Shown: positions 1-13,456 of the stretch, piece after piece
Numbering within the stretch: position 1 is the first letter of the stretch
How the letters are laid out: each line of letters opens with the position of its first letter
Source: Ophthalmolycus amberensis
Taxonomy: Eukaryota > Chordata > Actinopteri > Perciformes > Zoarcidae
NCBI GenBank assembly: GCA_024529925.1
Contig: JAFEUB010001484.1
Location: 499,001-563,000 of the forward strand
Reading direction: 5' to 3'
Length of the DNA: 64,000 bases
Made by a program: the position numbers and the translations under genes
The notes under the pieces: generated by a model
Seen by the model: the letters and a program-made list of their open reading frames with translations, nothing else
Database searches by the model: none
What the model was told of the DNA's origin: nothing

Positions 1-370
1 TCACAACCTACAAGCTGATGTTGGTCAGATCCACTGTTCTGCTCTGAATGATTGTTGGCTGTTCGGCTGCCATGACAACCGACCCCCCCACCTCCCAAAC
101 CAAGAGGCCCGGGAACAATCGTTCCTGTTTTAGAGAGATGCAGACCAACGCTCCCGCATCCGATCACAAGTTAACGGCTGCTCTACATGGTCACCGGCGC
201 CCTCGTTTAAGGTGTTTCGGCCCCACCGGGCCGCCTACCGCTCAGCCTCCATCCTGAGCGGTCCACCTTAACAACACTCTGCCTGGCACTCAAACAAGCT
301 TTGTTTACTGACAGGATTTGGCAGTCAGCCATTTTGTTTTTTGCACATTTCCATAAACACCAAATGGTGC

Positions 371-371
<1 letters not shown>

Positions 372-441
<70 letters not shown>
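372..441 (+). repeat. (GT)n microsatellite
   Basis: Over 30 GT dinucleotides, ending GCGTGC. Source of spurious Val-Cys and Thr-His frames. Confidence 0.97.
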
Positions 442-3339
442 CAGGGGCCCCAGCTCGTCCCCTCCCTCGTCGCAGGAGCAGATGAAAATCGGAGGCAGTT
501 TGAGATTCATTTGAGCGCGGCAGGCTGCCCGGACGCCGTTTTTCTCGCAAAAGCCAATGAACTTGACACAAATGCTCACGAGCTGCAAGTTCATCTCTCC
601 GTACCTTAATGTAGTTGATTACTAAATTATGCAATGACCCAACCAAAGACATCGAGGGGGGATGTGGTGGTGTGTGTGTGTGTGTGTGTGTGGGGGGGGG
701 GGTTGTTTTGCTGCCAGTGATTTTTCCAGAATTGCTCTGTTTTTAGAAATACTTCCTGGCTCGCCGTCACCCCGGGCTAAACATGTGTGCCAGGCAGCAC
801 AGCAGAAAATAAATGAAGAAGTTTCTCTCCCCCCCCCCCCCCCCTCCTCTCCTCCAGTGGACTCCAATATGACCCTCATACATCAGGCGGACAGGGATAC
901 ATACCATGAACTTAAATGTTCGGTGTTATTAATTTGACCACTTTAAGCAACGCGTACACGGGTAAAGTGAATCTGCTGCGTTAAATGTGAAACATTAAAC
1001 CAGGTTCAAACTGCTTTTAACTGGCTGGAAATGAACTATTTGTTCTCTGTGTTTTCCATAAATAAAGTGTTTCTCTTAAACTCTCGTTTCAGCTGTGGTA
1101 CGTGTGGATTCACTCTTTCTTCCATCTGTTGTACAACCCATTATCTACTCAGTCCTTACAGTCAGTATGAATGCAGTGTTAATGCACTTGCTATTTTTGA
1201 CTTTTTTTATTTACTCTTTTTATGACACATTTTTACTACATTCCTACTTTCATGAATCTCAATGGGAAACCAGTTTGGTCTCCCATTCACGGTTAAAAAG
1301 AACTAAAGAGAGAGACGTGCGAGAGACAAAGTACCACGACAACACTAACACGTTCCAGGAGGTCATTAGTGCTCAGAAGCTCACCTAACGACTACGTTTG
1401 AAAACTAAACGCTGTAAACATCAATTAATAAAAGACAAGACCGATAAGAGGGGCAGTATGAATGAGTGTTAAACATGTTGAAGTAGTTAAAAGAGAGGAA
1501 GTGGCTGCAGGGCCCGGGCTGTGACTGGGGGTTGGGCGGTTCGATCGCCGGCTCCTACTGTCCCTAAATTGCTCACCAAGCGTTTTACAGCAGACCAATG
1601 CTCCTGAAGCTGACCCACCTGTATGCTTATGACATCTGAATTCAAGAGTTTTTATTCAGAACATTAATCGCAGCAAACAACTCTTTGCTGTGTAAAGATG
1701 GAAGGTTATGTGAGCGCATGTGAGCGTGCCCCACTGGCGCTCTCACACGGCGGTTGCAGCTGATAACGGCGTCCCAACCGATGGCGTCGACACGGAAGCG
1801 TAGCGCTCAACCTCCGGCTCCGCCTCAGTTACACTCTGTCCGCACTGTTGTCGTTGTTTTTGCACCGTTAGCGCTGTTAGCGCTGTTAGCTGCGAGCCAA
1901 TGGCTCAGCCGTCGCCATGTTGAGAGCTGTGTGGAGGCAACAGACATCCACTGAATGATGTACTGAGCCCCTTTAAAGAACTTAACACCACCAAGACAAA
2001 CAACTAAAAGTGGCAGACGAAATGTAAAAAGAATAAAAAGAGAGGACTCAAAATGTTAATTGAAGTGTAGGAATGTAAAGAAGTTTAAAAGTGACTGGAA
2101 GGGTTTGAGGTGGCAGTTGCAAAGAAACGACTACTCACAAGGTGCAGACAACTGCATCGATTAAAATGAGAGTGTATCTGTTGTCTGAGAACATTGACAG
2201 TGGATGAATCTGCGTATATGTATATACATATATACTATTATACTGTATATATATTTATGATTATTGATTGAATATGAATTAACTTTTGAAACACTTTGAC
2301 TTGCCTACTTCTTGTTTTCAGTCATTTGGATTTGATCATTCTCTGTTAAGTTAAAGCTGAATATTGTTGTTGTTTTCTTTGTGTTTTTGTTAGTTTGGAG
2401 GTGACATGTTTTAAGCCTCCTCAGTTGTTTTTCTTTCACCATCATCCTCTCCCCCTGCTCTCTCTCTGTGTCATCACAAGTATGTGTGACTGCATGTGTG
2501 TGTTTTTTTTTCGTATTTCACAGCTACATATCGAATAAATATAAGAAGATTGTGAATGTTTTTAGAAAAACTGCACTCAGATTGAGTCTTTTATTTCCTT
2601 CCTTCAGTGCTCGCATCCTTCCCTCTTTCCTTCCCGAGACTCGAAATCACTTCCTTCCTCTCTCCCCTCTGTTTCCGCTCTGATGAAGACTCCCGTCTCT
2701 TCGGGCTGTAATTAAGCAGCTCTGCCTCTGCGTTCAGTCATGGGTGGCTCATTGTGCACATGGATTCCTCTGCAACGCTTAATTGGCTAAACATTGTTCA
2801 GCCCACTTAGTCAGTTTTTCCTTCTCTACTTTTATTCCTTCTATTATTATTATTATCATTGCTTCCCCGTCCTGCCCTCATACTCGCCCTGTTTCCTTGT
2901 CCCTCACATTATCCTCTTTGCGTCCTCACCCTCTCCATCTTTACCACTTTCTTCACGTCCCGTTTCCTTTTTTGTTCTCCCCTGGGTCTTCATGTTGCTC
3001 TCTTTTGCCTTCTCTCTCTCTCTGTCCTCCTCTCATCTGGCTGTGCTCCAGATCCAGCAGGGTTTTAGCCCGTGGTCCTGATTGTCAGGACGAGGCGAGA
3101 TCCTGTATGAGACGGCCATATGGTGCCTGGCTACAGGGCCCAGCTCCCCGGGCCTTTTAAGGTGCATGTAACGGCCACACTGCAAAAGAGAATGACACAC
3201 TCTGTATATGCTCATTACCGTCTGGAAAACTAATTTGGTGAAAAGATGAAAAATATGTATTTGTAAACATACATATTTCTGAACATCTAGGGAACCACGG
3301 AATAATTAACTATCACGGTGTGAGATAAAGTTTTACTGA

Positions 3340-3930
3340 TGATCATTATCGGCCGATATTCTGATAAAACACGTGATTGGGGAGATCTGCATTCATGCTT
3401 TCTGTTCCCTGATCCCTGATGATGTTACACTGTGAACAACAGATCTGCAGAAAGTGACAGGAGGAGAGTTACTAATGTTAGCAGCACCGCTGTAATGTAC
3501 GGAGGTTCCATTCAGTTACATTACGATGCGTTCAGGCTCTGTTCAGTGAAAAGGAGCATTGGGCGAAGGTAAATAATAACTTCATCACGATGTGTTCACA
3601 TGTGATCTCGTAAAATACAGTTTTTGGTGAGAAACTTGCACACGTAGTTGTTTGAAGATGTTTTCACAGCAACATTAAAAATCTTTGATTCATCATTAAT
3701 CATTTGAACTGTGTGAAAACACTAGAGTTATGACTATAACAAAGCAAAAGGATGAGATTTAGAATGTGTGATGGTTTGAACTGATCAGAGCGGTTCAATT
3801 TATTTTTGGGACGATGGCAAAAAAAAATGTGTCCGGAGCAGCTGCTGTAACGTTACAAAAGAAAAAAGGATCTACGTCTGCCAACATGGATCATCAATGA
3901 CTGTCAATTGGTAGAAATGAATGACATTAT
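3340..3930 (+). mobile_element. dispersed repeat family B, long copy
   Basis: Has TTATCGGCCGATATTCTGAT, a block TACATTACGATGCGTTCAGG, GTGAGAAACTTGC and a 3' part with GGATGAGATTTAGAATGTGT and GATCATCAATGA. About 80 percent or more similar by eye to 47,940-48,365. No coding capacity seen. The TATCGGCCGATA core is self-complementary. Confidence 0.75.
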
Positions 3931-4468
3931 TATTAATCATTTTATTAGTATGTATTTACAACGATTTCATTTCAACACAAATTGAAATAGTATTTAATAA
4001 GTGCAGTTATCACTGAACCCTGTCTGTGTTCTGTTTGACCCAAAGCTTCTGTTTCCATTCGTTTCCTGCTGCAGAAACAAACAGAAACAACAGATGAACT
4101 TTGTTCTGTGCTCCCAAAACTTCTTTCAAAGGTTTGTTTTGCAAATTAAATCCGTGACTGTGTTACTTGCAGGTAATCTGTGTGTTACTTGTATGCAGGT
4201 CAGGAGTTCAGCTATGCTAATATCCACACACACACACACACACACACATAGTGGCATTACTTACATTACTTTAGAGGACATTATACTGACTCACACTCGT
4301 TCCATGGAGACTTACTCTAACTCAAACTATAATCGCTAATTTCCTAAACCTAACTTTACCCGAACCTTAAACCAAGTCTCCAGCCTAAAATGTAATGATT
4401 ACCGTTATCGGTAATTACATGTGAGTGAGTGTAGAGTCCACAGGTAGGGCTGGTCTTTTGCTGTCTGT

Positions 4469-4470
<2 letters not shown>

Positions 4471-4527
<57 letters not shown>

Positions 4528-4600
4528 GTAGACATTAAAAGGTCCCAATGGGAACTTAGGATCCAGCTGCTGACTTCAGAACAAATGACATCTGCTGCTC

Positions 4601-4631
<31 letters not shown>

Positions 4632-4635
4632 ACAC
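4471..4635 (+). repeat. (GT)n followed by (CA)n, inverted microsatellite pair
   Basis: GT run 4471-4526 and CA run about 4601-4635, 75 bases apart: reverse complements that could pair into a long hairpin. A further short CA run sits at 4668-4682, and another at 4210-4248. Confidence 0.95.
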
Positions 4636-5039
4636 CACCTCACCAGCACCATCAAGAGTAGATATATACACACACACACACATGCTAACCGGTGGTGCGA
4701 CACACACGTTGGAGTGCAACAGATGTAGTGTGGGCCTGAGACACATGCTCGCCCTCCTCCAACTCAGGTGTTGAGAGAGCAGAGACAGAGAAGCACAGAG
4801 AGAGAGAACTCTGAGTGAAAGAAATGTCCGGAAGAATTCATGTTTTATTGGAATAGTGGGAGGAGGGCATGTGGATTAAGCCGCCGAAATGTGATGAAAT
4901 GACTACACCACCACCACACCAGATATTACATTGTAATTTGGAGAGAAGACAAGGGGAGAGTTTAATTGTGCACTTTGACGGATGAAAGGAATTTGAAAAG
5001 AAAGAAAGCAGTTGAAGAATCCTGACGTGTTTTTGTTGT

Positions 5040-5260
5040 GATGTTGTTATATCGGAGAAGAGCCGTGCGACTGTGATACGGAGGTTCCATTTGTTAACAG
5101 TGTGGCTTCGTTTCAAGCTCCCTTCAGTAAAAATGAGTATTGGACGAAAGTAAATTACAACGTTATCGTGATGTGTTCAAATGTGATCTGGTAAAATGTA
5201 GTTTGTGGTGAGAAACTTGAAATACTGAGATGTTTCTCACAGCAACATGATCGATATTAG
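5040..5260 (+). mobile_element. dispersed repeat family B, partial copy
   Basis: Carries GATACGGAGGTTCCATTTGT, AAATGAGTATTGGACGAAAG and GGTGAGAAACTTGAAA. Confidence 0.7.
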
Positions 5261-5931
5261 AGAGTGAATACATTCAGATACAACAGATGTTGTCAAGCTG
5301 CATAAGTTGCAGTTTAAAATAGGTAATAAACTGCAATATATCTGAATGTTTGATGTCACAATACTCAGCATATCACAATAATATCATATCGTGACTTAAG
5401 TATCACGATAATGTGTATCTTCAGGGGAAAACTCAAAGATTCAAACATCCCGGTTGGACAAAAGTCAAACTAAATTTGATTGTGTATTTTAGCAATATTA
5501 TAAAGTTGCTATAATCTGGAGTTTGCATGTTCTCCCTGTTAACACATGGGTTTCTTCCAGGTGTCCCAGTTTCCATGCACTTGGAAACACATGCAATCCC
5601 CCCTGTTGTTGCCCTTGAGCAAGGCACTGGTCCCAGAACTGGAGTTGGTCCATAAGGGGCTGTGCTGGGCCCCCTGAGTTATCCTGACTTTCCTCTGTGC
5701 TTCATCCCTTCTTGTTTTGTTTTCTGGGTTTAATTATTTTTGTTACAACAAATTCAACCAATAATTGTAGGGTTTTTGTACAACTTGTAAAATAAATGAA
5801 AAGCATTTTTGACTTATTGTTTGCCTCTTGAGTATCATGTGTCTTATGTGAGTGCATTTCTTTCTGCATGCCCAATGCTTGCATATCCTGCTCAGTTTTA
5901 CATTTATCTGTGGCTTTATGTTTGTGTAAGA

Positions 5932-5932
<1 letters not shown>

Positions 5933-6021
<89 letters not shown>
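5933..6021 (+). repeat. (GT)n microsatellite, about 44 units
   Basis: Uninterrupted GT run ended by TAGGGGGGG. Confidence 0.97.
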
Positions 6022-6023
<2 letters not shown>

Positions 6024-6187
6024 GGGGGGGTCAGCGGATCAGAGCGGCAGGTGCAGGGATCGTGGCGACGCCCCCGGGCCGACCGCGGGGCTCGAACGCT
6101 CGCTGTGGCGATTAATCACCCGGCAAAATGCTTCTGACGTGCCGAAGAGGGAAAGAGAGGAGCTTCATGTCTCTGCATCCTTCACTG

Positions 6188-6253
6188 ACCACGTGCGTGC
6201 GTGCGTGCGTGCGTGTGTGTGTGTGTGTGTATGTGTGTGAAAGAGAGAAAGAC

Positions 6254-6307
<54 letters not shown>
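6188..6307 (+). repeat. compound (CGTG)n(GT)n(GA)n microsatellite
   Basis: CGTG units, then GT to about 6239, then GA/GACA to 6307. Confidence 0.95.
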
Positions 6308-6311
<4 letters not shown>

Positions 6312-8969
6312 GGGATTACACACACACAGTTTAAAAGTTATAGTAACTTATTTCATCATTTCTACCAGTTATAGTAACATTGTACTCAGCGAGTTAACAG
6401 CTGAGATCTGGGAACACAGTGACATCTCTAAAGTGTGACGGGTCAACGACCAGGAGCAGTCACATGATCAATGTTCAAAAGAGCGCATTTCCCCAAAATT
6501 CTGCTTCCCTGGACTGTTGGTACATCTTGTTCTGGGCTGCTAAATTAAAATGATTTAAATGGATAAAATGTGCAGTCACAATGCCACTTCTGCACACATG
6601 TCTTACTGAGATTTACTGAGATATGGAATTTGGCAGAAAAATGTTTTCTGACTGGCTTCTCTCAGTGACTTGTTCAATTAGGAAATTCTCTTTTTTTTGT
6701 CTGTTTTCTTTCCATTTTGCAACAAGGCAGGGACTTTTAACAATACTGTCCCAACCATCCCAGGGTGAGCAGACACGCTTTGGACTCATGTGCTACAAAC
6801 ATTAGCGTCAGCTGATGGGCCAGAAAACAAGCTTTCAAACATGTTTTTGTTTTGTATGTGGTATAACTAAAAAGAGTATGAATAAAAAAGAGCAAGTAAA
6901 AGTGTTGAAACAGACGTGTGTCTGTGTTCAGTTAAAGCTACATTCATTCTCATTGGAGCCAAGCTGAAAACACAACATCTGACATATTGATGGGCCAGAA
7001 AATAAGCTTTCAAACTTGTATTTTTTTGTATGTTGCATGACTAAAAAAAAAAAATCAAAAGAGCCAGAACTTTACTTACACAATGTAAATTTCCAAGCTG
7101 TGAATGAAATGCAGGGAAGAGTCAGAATGTGTCAGTATGTGAGAATGTCTGAGTATGAGGATGGTGAATGCAGAGCCATGGTTGCTTTCTAACTGTCCCT
7201 ACTGACCCCGCGCGCTCCTATTTGATCAAAGTATCGAACAAATTACATTTTGACCGAATGACGTGATAGATGAAACGTTAAGGGAGGCCTAAAGGCATTA
7301 CAGCATCCTGTGATCCATCCAATAGATGTTAAGACATTTCACTGAAAACTATGTCAACCTGTTGGTGGCGCTACGGGGAAATCCACTGGATCACCAAAGT
7401 CACCGGGCATCATGACTGTCTGGTCCAGACTAAAACAACGATTGGACGGATTGGCACTAAATTGGGTACAAAGGGTTGGACTGATCCACCGACGTCGTCA
7501 CACGGCTTTCAAGGCAAAAACAATCTTTAATTTTTCAGCAGCAGACACAAACAATAAGGCACACATTAAGACTCAGAGAGGGGACGCCCAATGCAGACAG
7601 AACACATGCTGCTAACTGAATCTGTATTGGTATTATTCTGTCAGCCCGACGACGTTTTCTACAGAATTATTATTATTATTGATGAGAAGCATAAATCTTT
7701 GCATATTATTTGTCCTTTATTGGGTTAAGTTTACCGCAATATCCCCCCTCGCTCTGGTGCTTTCCTGTCGCTCTTCAAAAGCATCAAGTGAAGCAGAAAG
7801 TCACGCAGAATAAGATCAACATATGAACATTAATATGCACAAATCCAAACATTGCAAGATAACACGATTTCAAGATTTGTAAAACAAATGGGCCTTAGCT
7901 GCTTCGACTCATATAGCAAAGAAAATAACAAGGCTGCCAGGAAAAGATCATTTTTTCATTACAGATTTTGAACAGGCCCAGTCGGTAAATATTAGTTTGT
8001 TTACGAGGAGTTTGCGTTGCTTTGGTCTTTTTGAAAAGATATTATTTGATTTAATTTGGTTATTCATTTTGAGTTGATTTGATTTGGGAACAATACTTTG
8101 TAATGCACTTAACTCATGTGTTTTTATTTCTCCTCCGGAGTTTTACCATCTATCAAAAAGCTCCTCTTGTAAAGTTTGGTGCTTTAAGTGGTTCTTTTCA
8201 AACTAAACTTTATTTAGAAATGTGCAGCACGTGACAGAGATAATAAAGCTCTTAGAGGTAGATTTTACCCAGGGGCCCCTCTGCAACACAAGGGCCACCA
8301 GCACAAGCAACAACTCTTAGATAGCGTATTTTATGAGCACTTTATGAGCACTTTCATGTAAAATTATACTTTTGGTTGGTTTTCTAATCAGCCAGGTTCG
8401 GTTTCACAGTACACTAACTGCAGGGAACCACGCTGAGGAGCGTGTACGACGTATCTTTTCGTCTCAGGAGCGGCTACATTGTGAACTTTCTCACTTTGAC
8501 CGGCACTGATCTGCTGTGTGCAGGAATCCATTCTTCTCCAGTTCATCTGGAATAACTTTATAAATGTCACGATATTGTGATCTTTATTTAGTATATTCTG
8601 TATTTTCTCTTCAGCCCAGTGCTCTCCCACTCGTGTTCACCAGTCGCCTACATGTGTCCATCTCAACAAATGCCTGCTGCCTTTGGTTCACTTCCTGCAA
8701 TTGGGTCGGATTATGTTGACCCTGCGATTGAACCGCTCTAGGGTTCACTCGGAAGACCATGAGACTACATCTCCAACGCGGTTGTGTTGGTCCGCACCAG
8801 TGTACGATTACTGCGTTCACAACTGCTCAGACAAAGCTCACCTGAGTTCATTTAAAGTAGTCCTGTTGCTGCTGGAAACACTGAGAGTGGGTGATGAATC
8901 TCTACACGTTCACTAGAGCGACCTTTCAATCGATCCATCATTGATGTAGAAATCATAAACTGACATGAG

Positions 8970-9080
8970 TGTCAGCACGTAGCCGTCGTGGCGTCACCCA
9001 TTGGTTTGTGGGCTGCTGTTTTGCAGCTTTGAGTTTGTCGTTTTGGCCGTCGCTATCTTGGTTTTCAGTCAGCGGTAGTG
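8970..9080 (+). mobile_element. dispersed repeat family A, 5' fragment
   Basis: Contains GCGTCACCCATTGGTTTGTG and TTGGCCGTCGCTATCTTGG only. Confidence 0.65.
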
Positions 9081-10615
9081 ACCTTATTTGGAGACGCAGT
9101 TTACAGTTCTGCTCGCAACATCAACCTTTTAATCTCAAGACAAACTTGCCTGGTTAAAATACTGATTAGTTGCAGCTTCCCTGACAAAATATTTATACAA
9201 ATCAAGTATTTCCTTTGTGTCAAAAAAAGAAGCTGACCAGTGGCAGAGAGTTAGTGACACAAAGCGCCATTTGAGTCTAAATTGAAGAAAGGAAGAAACA
9301 AAGAAAAGAAGGAAGAGGTAAGTGACATCACAGAGAGAGGTGGAGGTAGAGTCTCTCCTGGAAGGGAGAGACAAAGACCATTTTTATAATTTGTTATTTG
9401 TATTGTTTGGGTCTCAGCTGGCGGAGAACAATGTCTTCAGTACTAAGTGAAACTGGCCTCCGAGGTTACAATTTACATAACGGTACCGTATCAGTTTGAT
9501 TTATCGGTTCAAATCCACACCTCCTCTTTTTTTTGTTGGCTTTTTTTTTTTGATCCCCTGGGTGAAGCAGTTTACTGATCCGCTGTCCCTAATCGGCAGA
9601 GCAAGGCACTCAAGCAGCCCCGGGTGAGAGTTCCATTCCCTGTGGGGCCACACGTGCTAAAACTGAGTGCTAACTTTGTCCAGCTAAATGAGATATTTAT
9701 CATAAATGTTTCATGATAACAAAGTTATTTGAATAGGAGAGGAAGAGATTTCGGAGTCGACGGGGAACCCCGGGGGGATGAAGTGAGCCGAGGGAGTTGA
9801 AACGTTGTGAAGAATTAGGTTACGTGTAAAAAGAGAGAGAGCGTTTTAATGAAAGAAAAGTAGGCATCTTTAGAGAGCATCCCCTGCAGAGTGCTAGCGT
9901 TATACAGTGCTTTGATGCATTTGTGTTGCATCTATAATGCTGTGCTCATGGTTACTGTTGTATTCTTCAGTGTCATTCAATGCTATCAGTCAGAAATATT
10001 TAGATATTTTCATGACATACAGTAAAGGGTAAATCCAGTATTAATCCCCATTTTGACTTCCCTGTCTGTGGGGCTCGAGTAAGTAGCCACGAGGATATTG
10101 ATTCCGACTGTAGACGTACATCTTTACAAACCTCATGATCTCTTTTTTATTTTAATTTTTTTAAGGCTTACTTATTTTATGAAACAGCTGCTACTGTAGT
10201 AATTTGACACATTTTACTCAAAAGGGTGGAAATAAGGTATTTGTTGGGGACTATTTCCAGCAGCGGATTAAGACACATTCAGTGCTCTAGTATACAGACT
10301 GTAGCTCTGGTATTCACAACAGGAGGAGCGTGTATGTGGGATTGAGTCAGAGAAAGCATATCGGATATCAGGAGGGTGCTGCATGTTCAGAGTGGCTCAC
10401 AGAGCACAGAGCACTGCTATGTGACAATTTCTTGTATTGGTGACTCGCTTGCTTGCTAAGATACTTCAGGTAAATCAGAGTGTTGAGATGTTAGATTTAA
10501 ATCTGGAGGAAAGATATGTCCTCCATTCGCCGTATGGACACTGAGAAATGCCTGATGGAGGATGACTCCTATAGACGAGGATATTGGTGCCATTTCAGAG
10601 CACCTACAATACCTA

Positions 10616-10650
10616 AAGGAAGGAAGGAAGGAAGGAAGGAAGGAAGGAAG
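10616..10650 (+). repeat. (GGAA)n tetranucleotide repeat
   Basis: About eight GGAA units. Arrays like this can bind ETS-type factors, but no gene is close. Confidence 0.9.
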
Positions 10651-10762
10651 GGTGGACGGACAGAAGAGGGATGTCAACAGGTATAAGAGGGCAATCAACC
10701 TACCTGCAGGGGTTCTTCCCAGCTGCACACACACATTTTAAATTCTTTAATAGAACCCACCA

Positions 10763-10764
<2 letters not shown>

Positions 10765-10795
<31 letters not shown>
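10765..10795 (+). repeat. (CA)n microsatellite
   Basis: About 15 CA units. Confidence 0.9.
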
Positions 10796-10796
<1 letters not shown>

Positions 10797-10949
10797 AGAT
10801 TAGCATACGGAGCGTATTTAATGCAATTGCATCTCTACGGTGCACCAGACCTCTGAGTTTAATCCAAATGAAAATATCCAAATAGAAATCCCTGAAAAAA
10901 GCTGCATTATTCCATTTTACTTCATGTAATAAATAAAGATGCACCATTT

Positions 10950-11430
10950 GACATTTTCTTGGCCAATTCTGATTTTCTTTCTAAGAACTACGATTCAAAC
11001 CAAGGTTCCCAACCAAACCAAACCAAATTTTTTCCCCACCGAAAAAACGAAAAACAATCTCAACCGTCCATAAGTCAGTGGAAAATTCAAAATGTTATCC
11101 TTTTACATTGTTAATGTCATCTATAATGGACATTTGCATAAAAATCATCTCAAATGATTAGGATATGAATTATTGCTTTTTTATTTTAATACTTGCTTTG
11201 ATTAAAAAAGATGATTGCCATTAATAGTAATTAATAGTCCAAACTAGTTTTAGGAAGTTAACAGGTTATCATTCCCTAATATCCATTTTATATTGCTGTG
11301 AAAACTTCTCACCAAAAACTGCATTTTACCAGATTACATTTGAACACATCATGGTAGCGTTGTCATTTTATATAATTGTAGCTTCGTTATCAGCAGGACT
11401 GTGCTACGGAGAGACTCGGTGCTGTCTGCA
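10950..11430 (-). mobile_element. dispersed repeat family B, reverse copy
   Basis: Read on the minus strand it shows GGTGAGAAGTTTTCACAGCA and ATTTGAGATGATTTTTATGC. Its left part matches 14,880-15,100 (ATCATCTCAAATGATTAGGA). Confidence 0.65.
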
Positions 11431-11654
11431 GACGAGCCGGTCACTGTGGTGACTCTGAGCAGCACGACGGGAATGAATTACAATGTAATACGTTTCTCAT
11501 TAAGTTTCTTATTCCAAAGATTTTAAAGGTCGTTCTTCCAAGGCGTACTTTTGACTCCCAGTTGTGACAAATTGTGAGTTGTATGTCTTCTTCTTCCACA
11601 CCGACATCATGCTGTGTGTGTGGCCTGTGACAAGTACTCCAAATTAGGTAGCCC

Positions 11655-11945
11655 CGCCCTAAAGCATACTCTGCTTTATGGTCTGTTTGACTCTAAATGG
11701 ACCATCATTTACTAAATGAACATCATGCTGTATTGAGGAAGACTTGAAACTAGAGATTGAGACCATAAACTCATGTTTACAATGTTTACTGAGGTAATAA
11801 ATCAAGAGAGAAGTAGAGTCATTTTCTCATAGACTTCTATACAACCAGAGGAGTCGCCCCCTGCTGGTCAGTAGAGAGAATGCAAGTTTTCAAAGACACT
11901 TGCGCGTCGGCTTCACTTGGCAGAACCGGAGGTTGCCGCCAGCCC
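11655..11945 (+). mobile_element. dispersed repeat family A, 3' two-thirds
   Basis: Starts at the CTGCTTTATGGTCTGTTTGA block and runs to GGAGGTTGCCGCC; the leading CATAGACTG part is absent. Confidence 0.75.
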
Positions 11946-12501
11946 TGCACAAATGTTCTGCAGGTGTGCAGAACATTTTGTAAGAACAAAATACAGATTT
12001 TATACATTTCGATGCAATTTTTTCGTGCTTGGTGTGAAACAGCTTTTACGGTACTTTATTTTAACTTTTTAATTTTCGCACTTTGCACAGTTGATCAAAG
12101 CGCCAACCTTCCCAGGTGGGATTTAGCCGTCAGTCAATCAGCACAGTCTTCACTCAACATTTGCACTTTTGAGGCTGATCAATAAAACAATTATGTCATC
12201 TTTTCCTCATTCACTTACCTGACGTCTGCTTACCCATTCACTCCGGTTTGTTCATCCAGTCAGTCATTGCGCCCTCACTCGCGTGTGCATTTATTCATGT
12301 CGATGTTGTTTTTTCTTTGTTGAGTGCATTCGGTGGGGTTTGGCTTCAATCAAACATACATTTTAATTGAATACGTTTGATCAGCAGTTTAATGAATTCA
12401 TCTGTTCATTCGTCAGTTCCATACTCTCCCAGTCAACACGATTTAAATCTTTCAGCTGTAGTATGTGCAGGTGTCTGCCGTGACTATCAAACTCAACTCA
12501 A

Positions 12502-12503
<2 letters not shown>

Positions 12504-12593
<90 letters not shown>

Positions 12594-12625
12594 TGTGTGT
12601 GTGTGCGTGTGTATGTGTGTGTGTT
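12504..12625 (+). repeat. (GT)n microsatellite, interrupted
   Basis: About 120 bases of GT with interspersed GC and AT dinucleotides, an older array than the one at 5,933. Confidence 0.96.
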
Positions 12626-13391
12626 GTAAAGAATACATTTGCAGAACAGCCCTTTAAAGGCTTCCGCTCTTTTGTGAACATGATCGTCTGTGGACGAGGG
12701 AGTCTTTGTGTCACGAGCTGATCTTCTGCTGCCTTTAGAGGAGGAATCATTCCAACAAACAGACAGTCAATTAAACAATCAAGCAGTTCGTCTGCCTTCT
12801 CAAAACCTCCATGTGGATTAAATCAGACGTTGTTGGCGAGACGTCCTACGGACTGTTTGATAGCGAACACAACCAAACCTTTGGCGGCTGCATTTTGTGT
12901 TTTTCTTACGGGACTAAATGTGTGTGTTTCGCCATTAGCATGAGCAAGCCTTTTCCCATTTCCCTGCACTTCTCCTTCTGTGTGTTTCTATAGTAACCTT
13001 GGCTAAAATCCAAACAGCCGGTAGGGCCCTCTGAAGGGCACTACACAGGCGCGATGAAAGATTTCCACCGTGCCACTGCAGCTTCCAGGCAACAGATAAA
13101 TGTGATTTTTAAAGGAGGACATGCTTCCACTGAGCGGAGGAGCGACAGTGAATATCAGGGTGACGGTGGCCCCGTCCAACCTTTTTCAGATGAACGAATA
13201 ATAGCCTGCTTCCACAATGGCCGTATTGACTGGCATGCTTCGCTGCTTCCGATCTGATCAAATCTCAAAAAAATGAAGCTGTCGCCAACAGTGGTGCATT
13301 TAAAGCCTTGTGCAGCGACGACTATGGCAGCTAAGAATGCCCCTTACTGTGGTACACAGGAGAAACAGCACGGGACGGAGCTTTTGGCACG

Positions 13392-13456
13392 ACATTCATT
13401 ACATTACATTACAGTCATTTAGCAGACGCTTTTATCCAAAGCGACCTACAATAAAC
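13392..13456 (-). mobile_element. L2-type LINE or SINE 3' tail
   Basis: The reverse complement of the same tail as at 20,545-20,592: ACATTACAGTCATTTAGCAG then ACGCTTTTATCCAAAGCGAC. Whether a LINE or a SINE sharing the LINE tail lies beyond it (13,457 onward) is unclear. Confidence 0.65.

Larger units (their letters stand above)
1..8969. other. gene-free stretch 1-8,969
   Basis: No splice-flanked or conserved coding exon was found on either strand. It holds the simple repeats and family B copies listed separately, AT-rich palindromic sequence near 2,215-2,250, a direct duplication at 6,813 and 6,988, and a piece near 1,750-1,955 (GTTAGCGCTGTTAGC) that looks like a dispersed repeat. Confidence 0.6.

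Noticed and set aside
301..652. Frames of 89-115 codons on both strands
   Set aside because: They are translations of the GT/CA microsatellite (alternating Val-Cys or Thr-His).
1530..1560. tRNA or tRNA-derived SINE B-box (GGTTCGATCGCC)
   Set aside because: No acceptor stem or A box could be assembled; at most a degraded SINE head.
5809..6240. 143-codon plus frame
   Set aside because: Mostly Val-Cys from the GT run; no homology and no splice context.
12377..12750. Frames of 114 and 85 codons over the GT array
   Set aside because: Low-complexity microsatellite translation.
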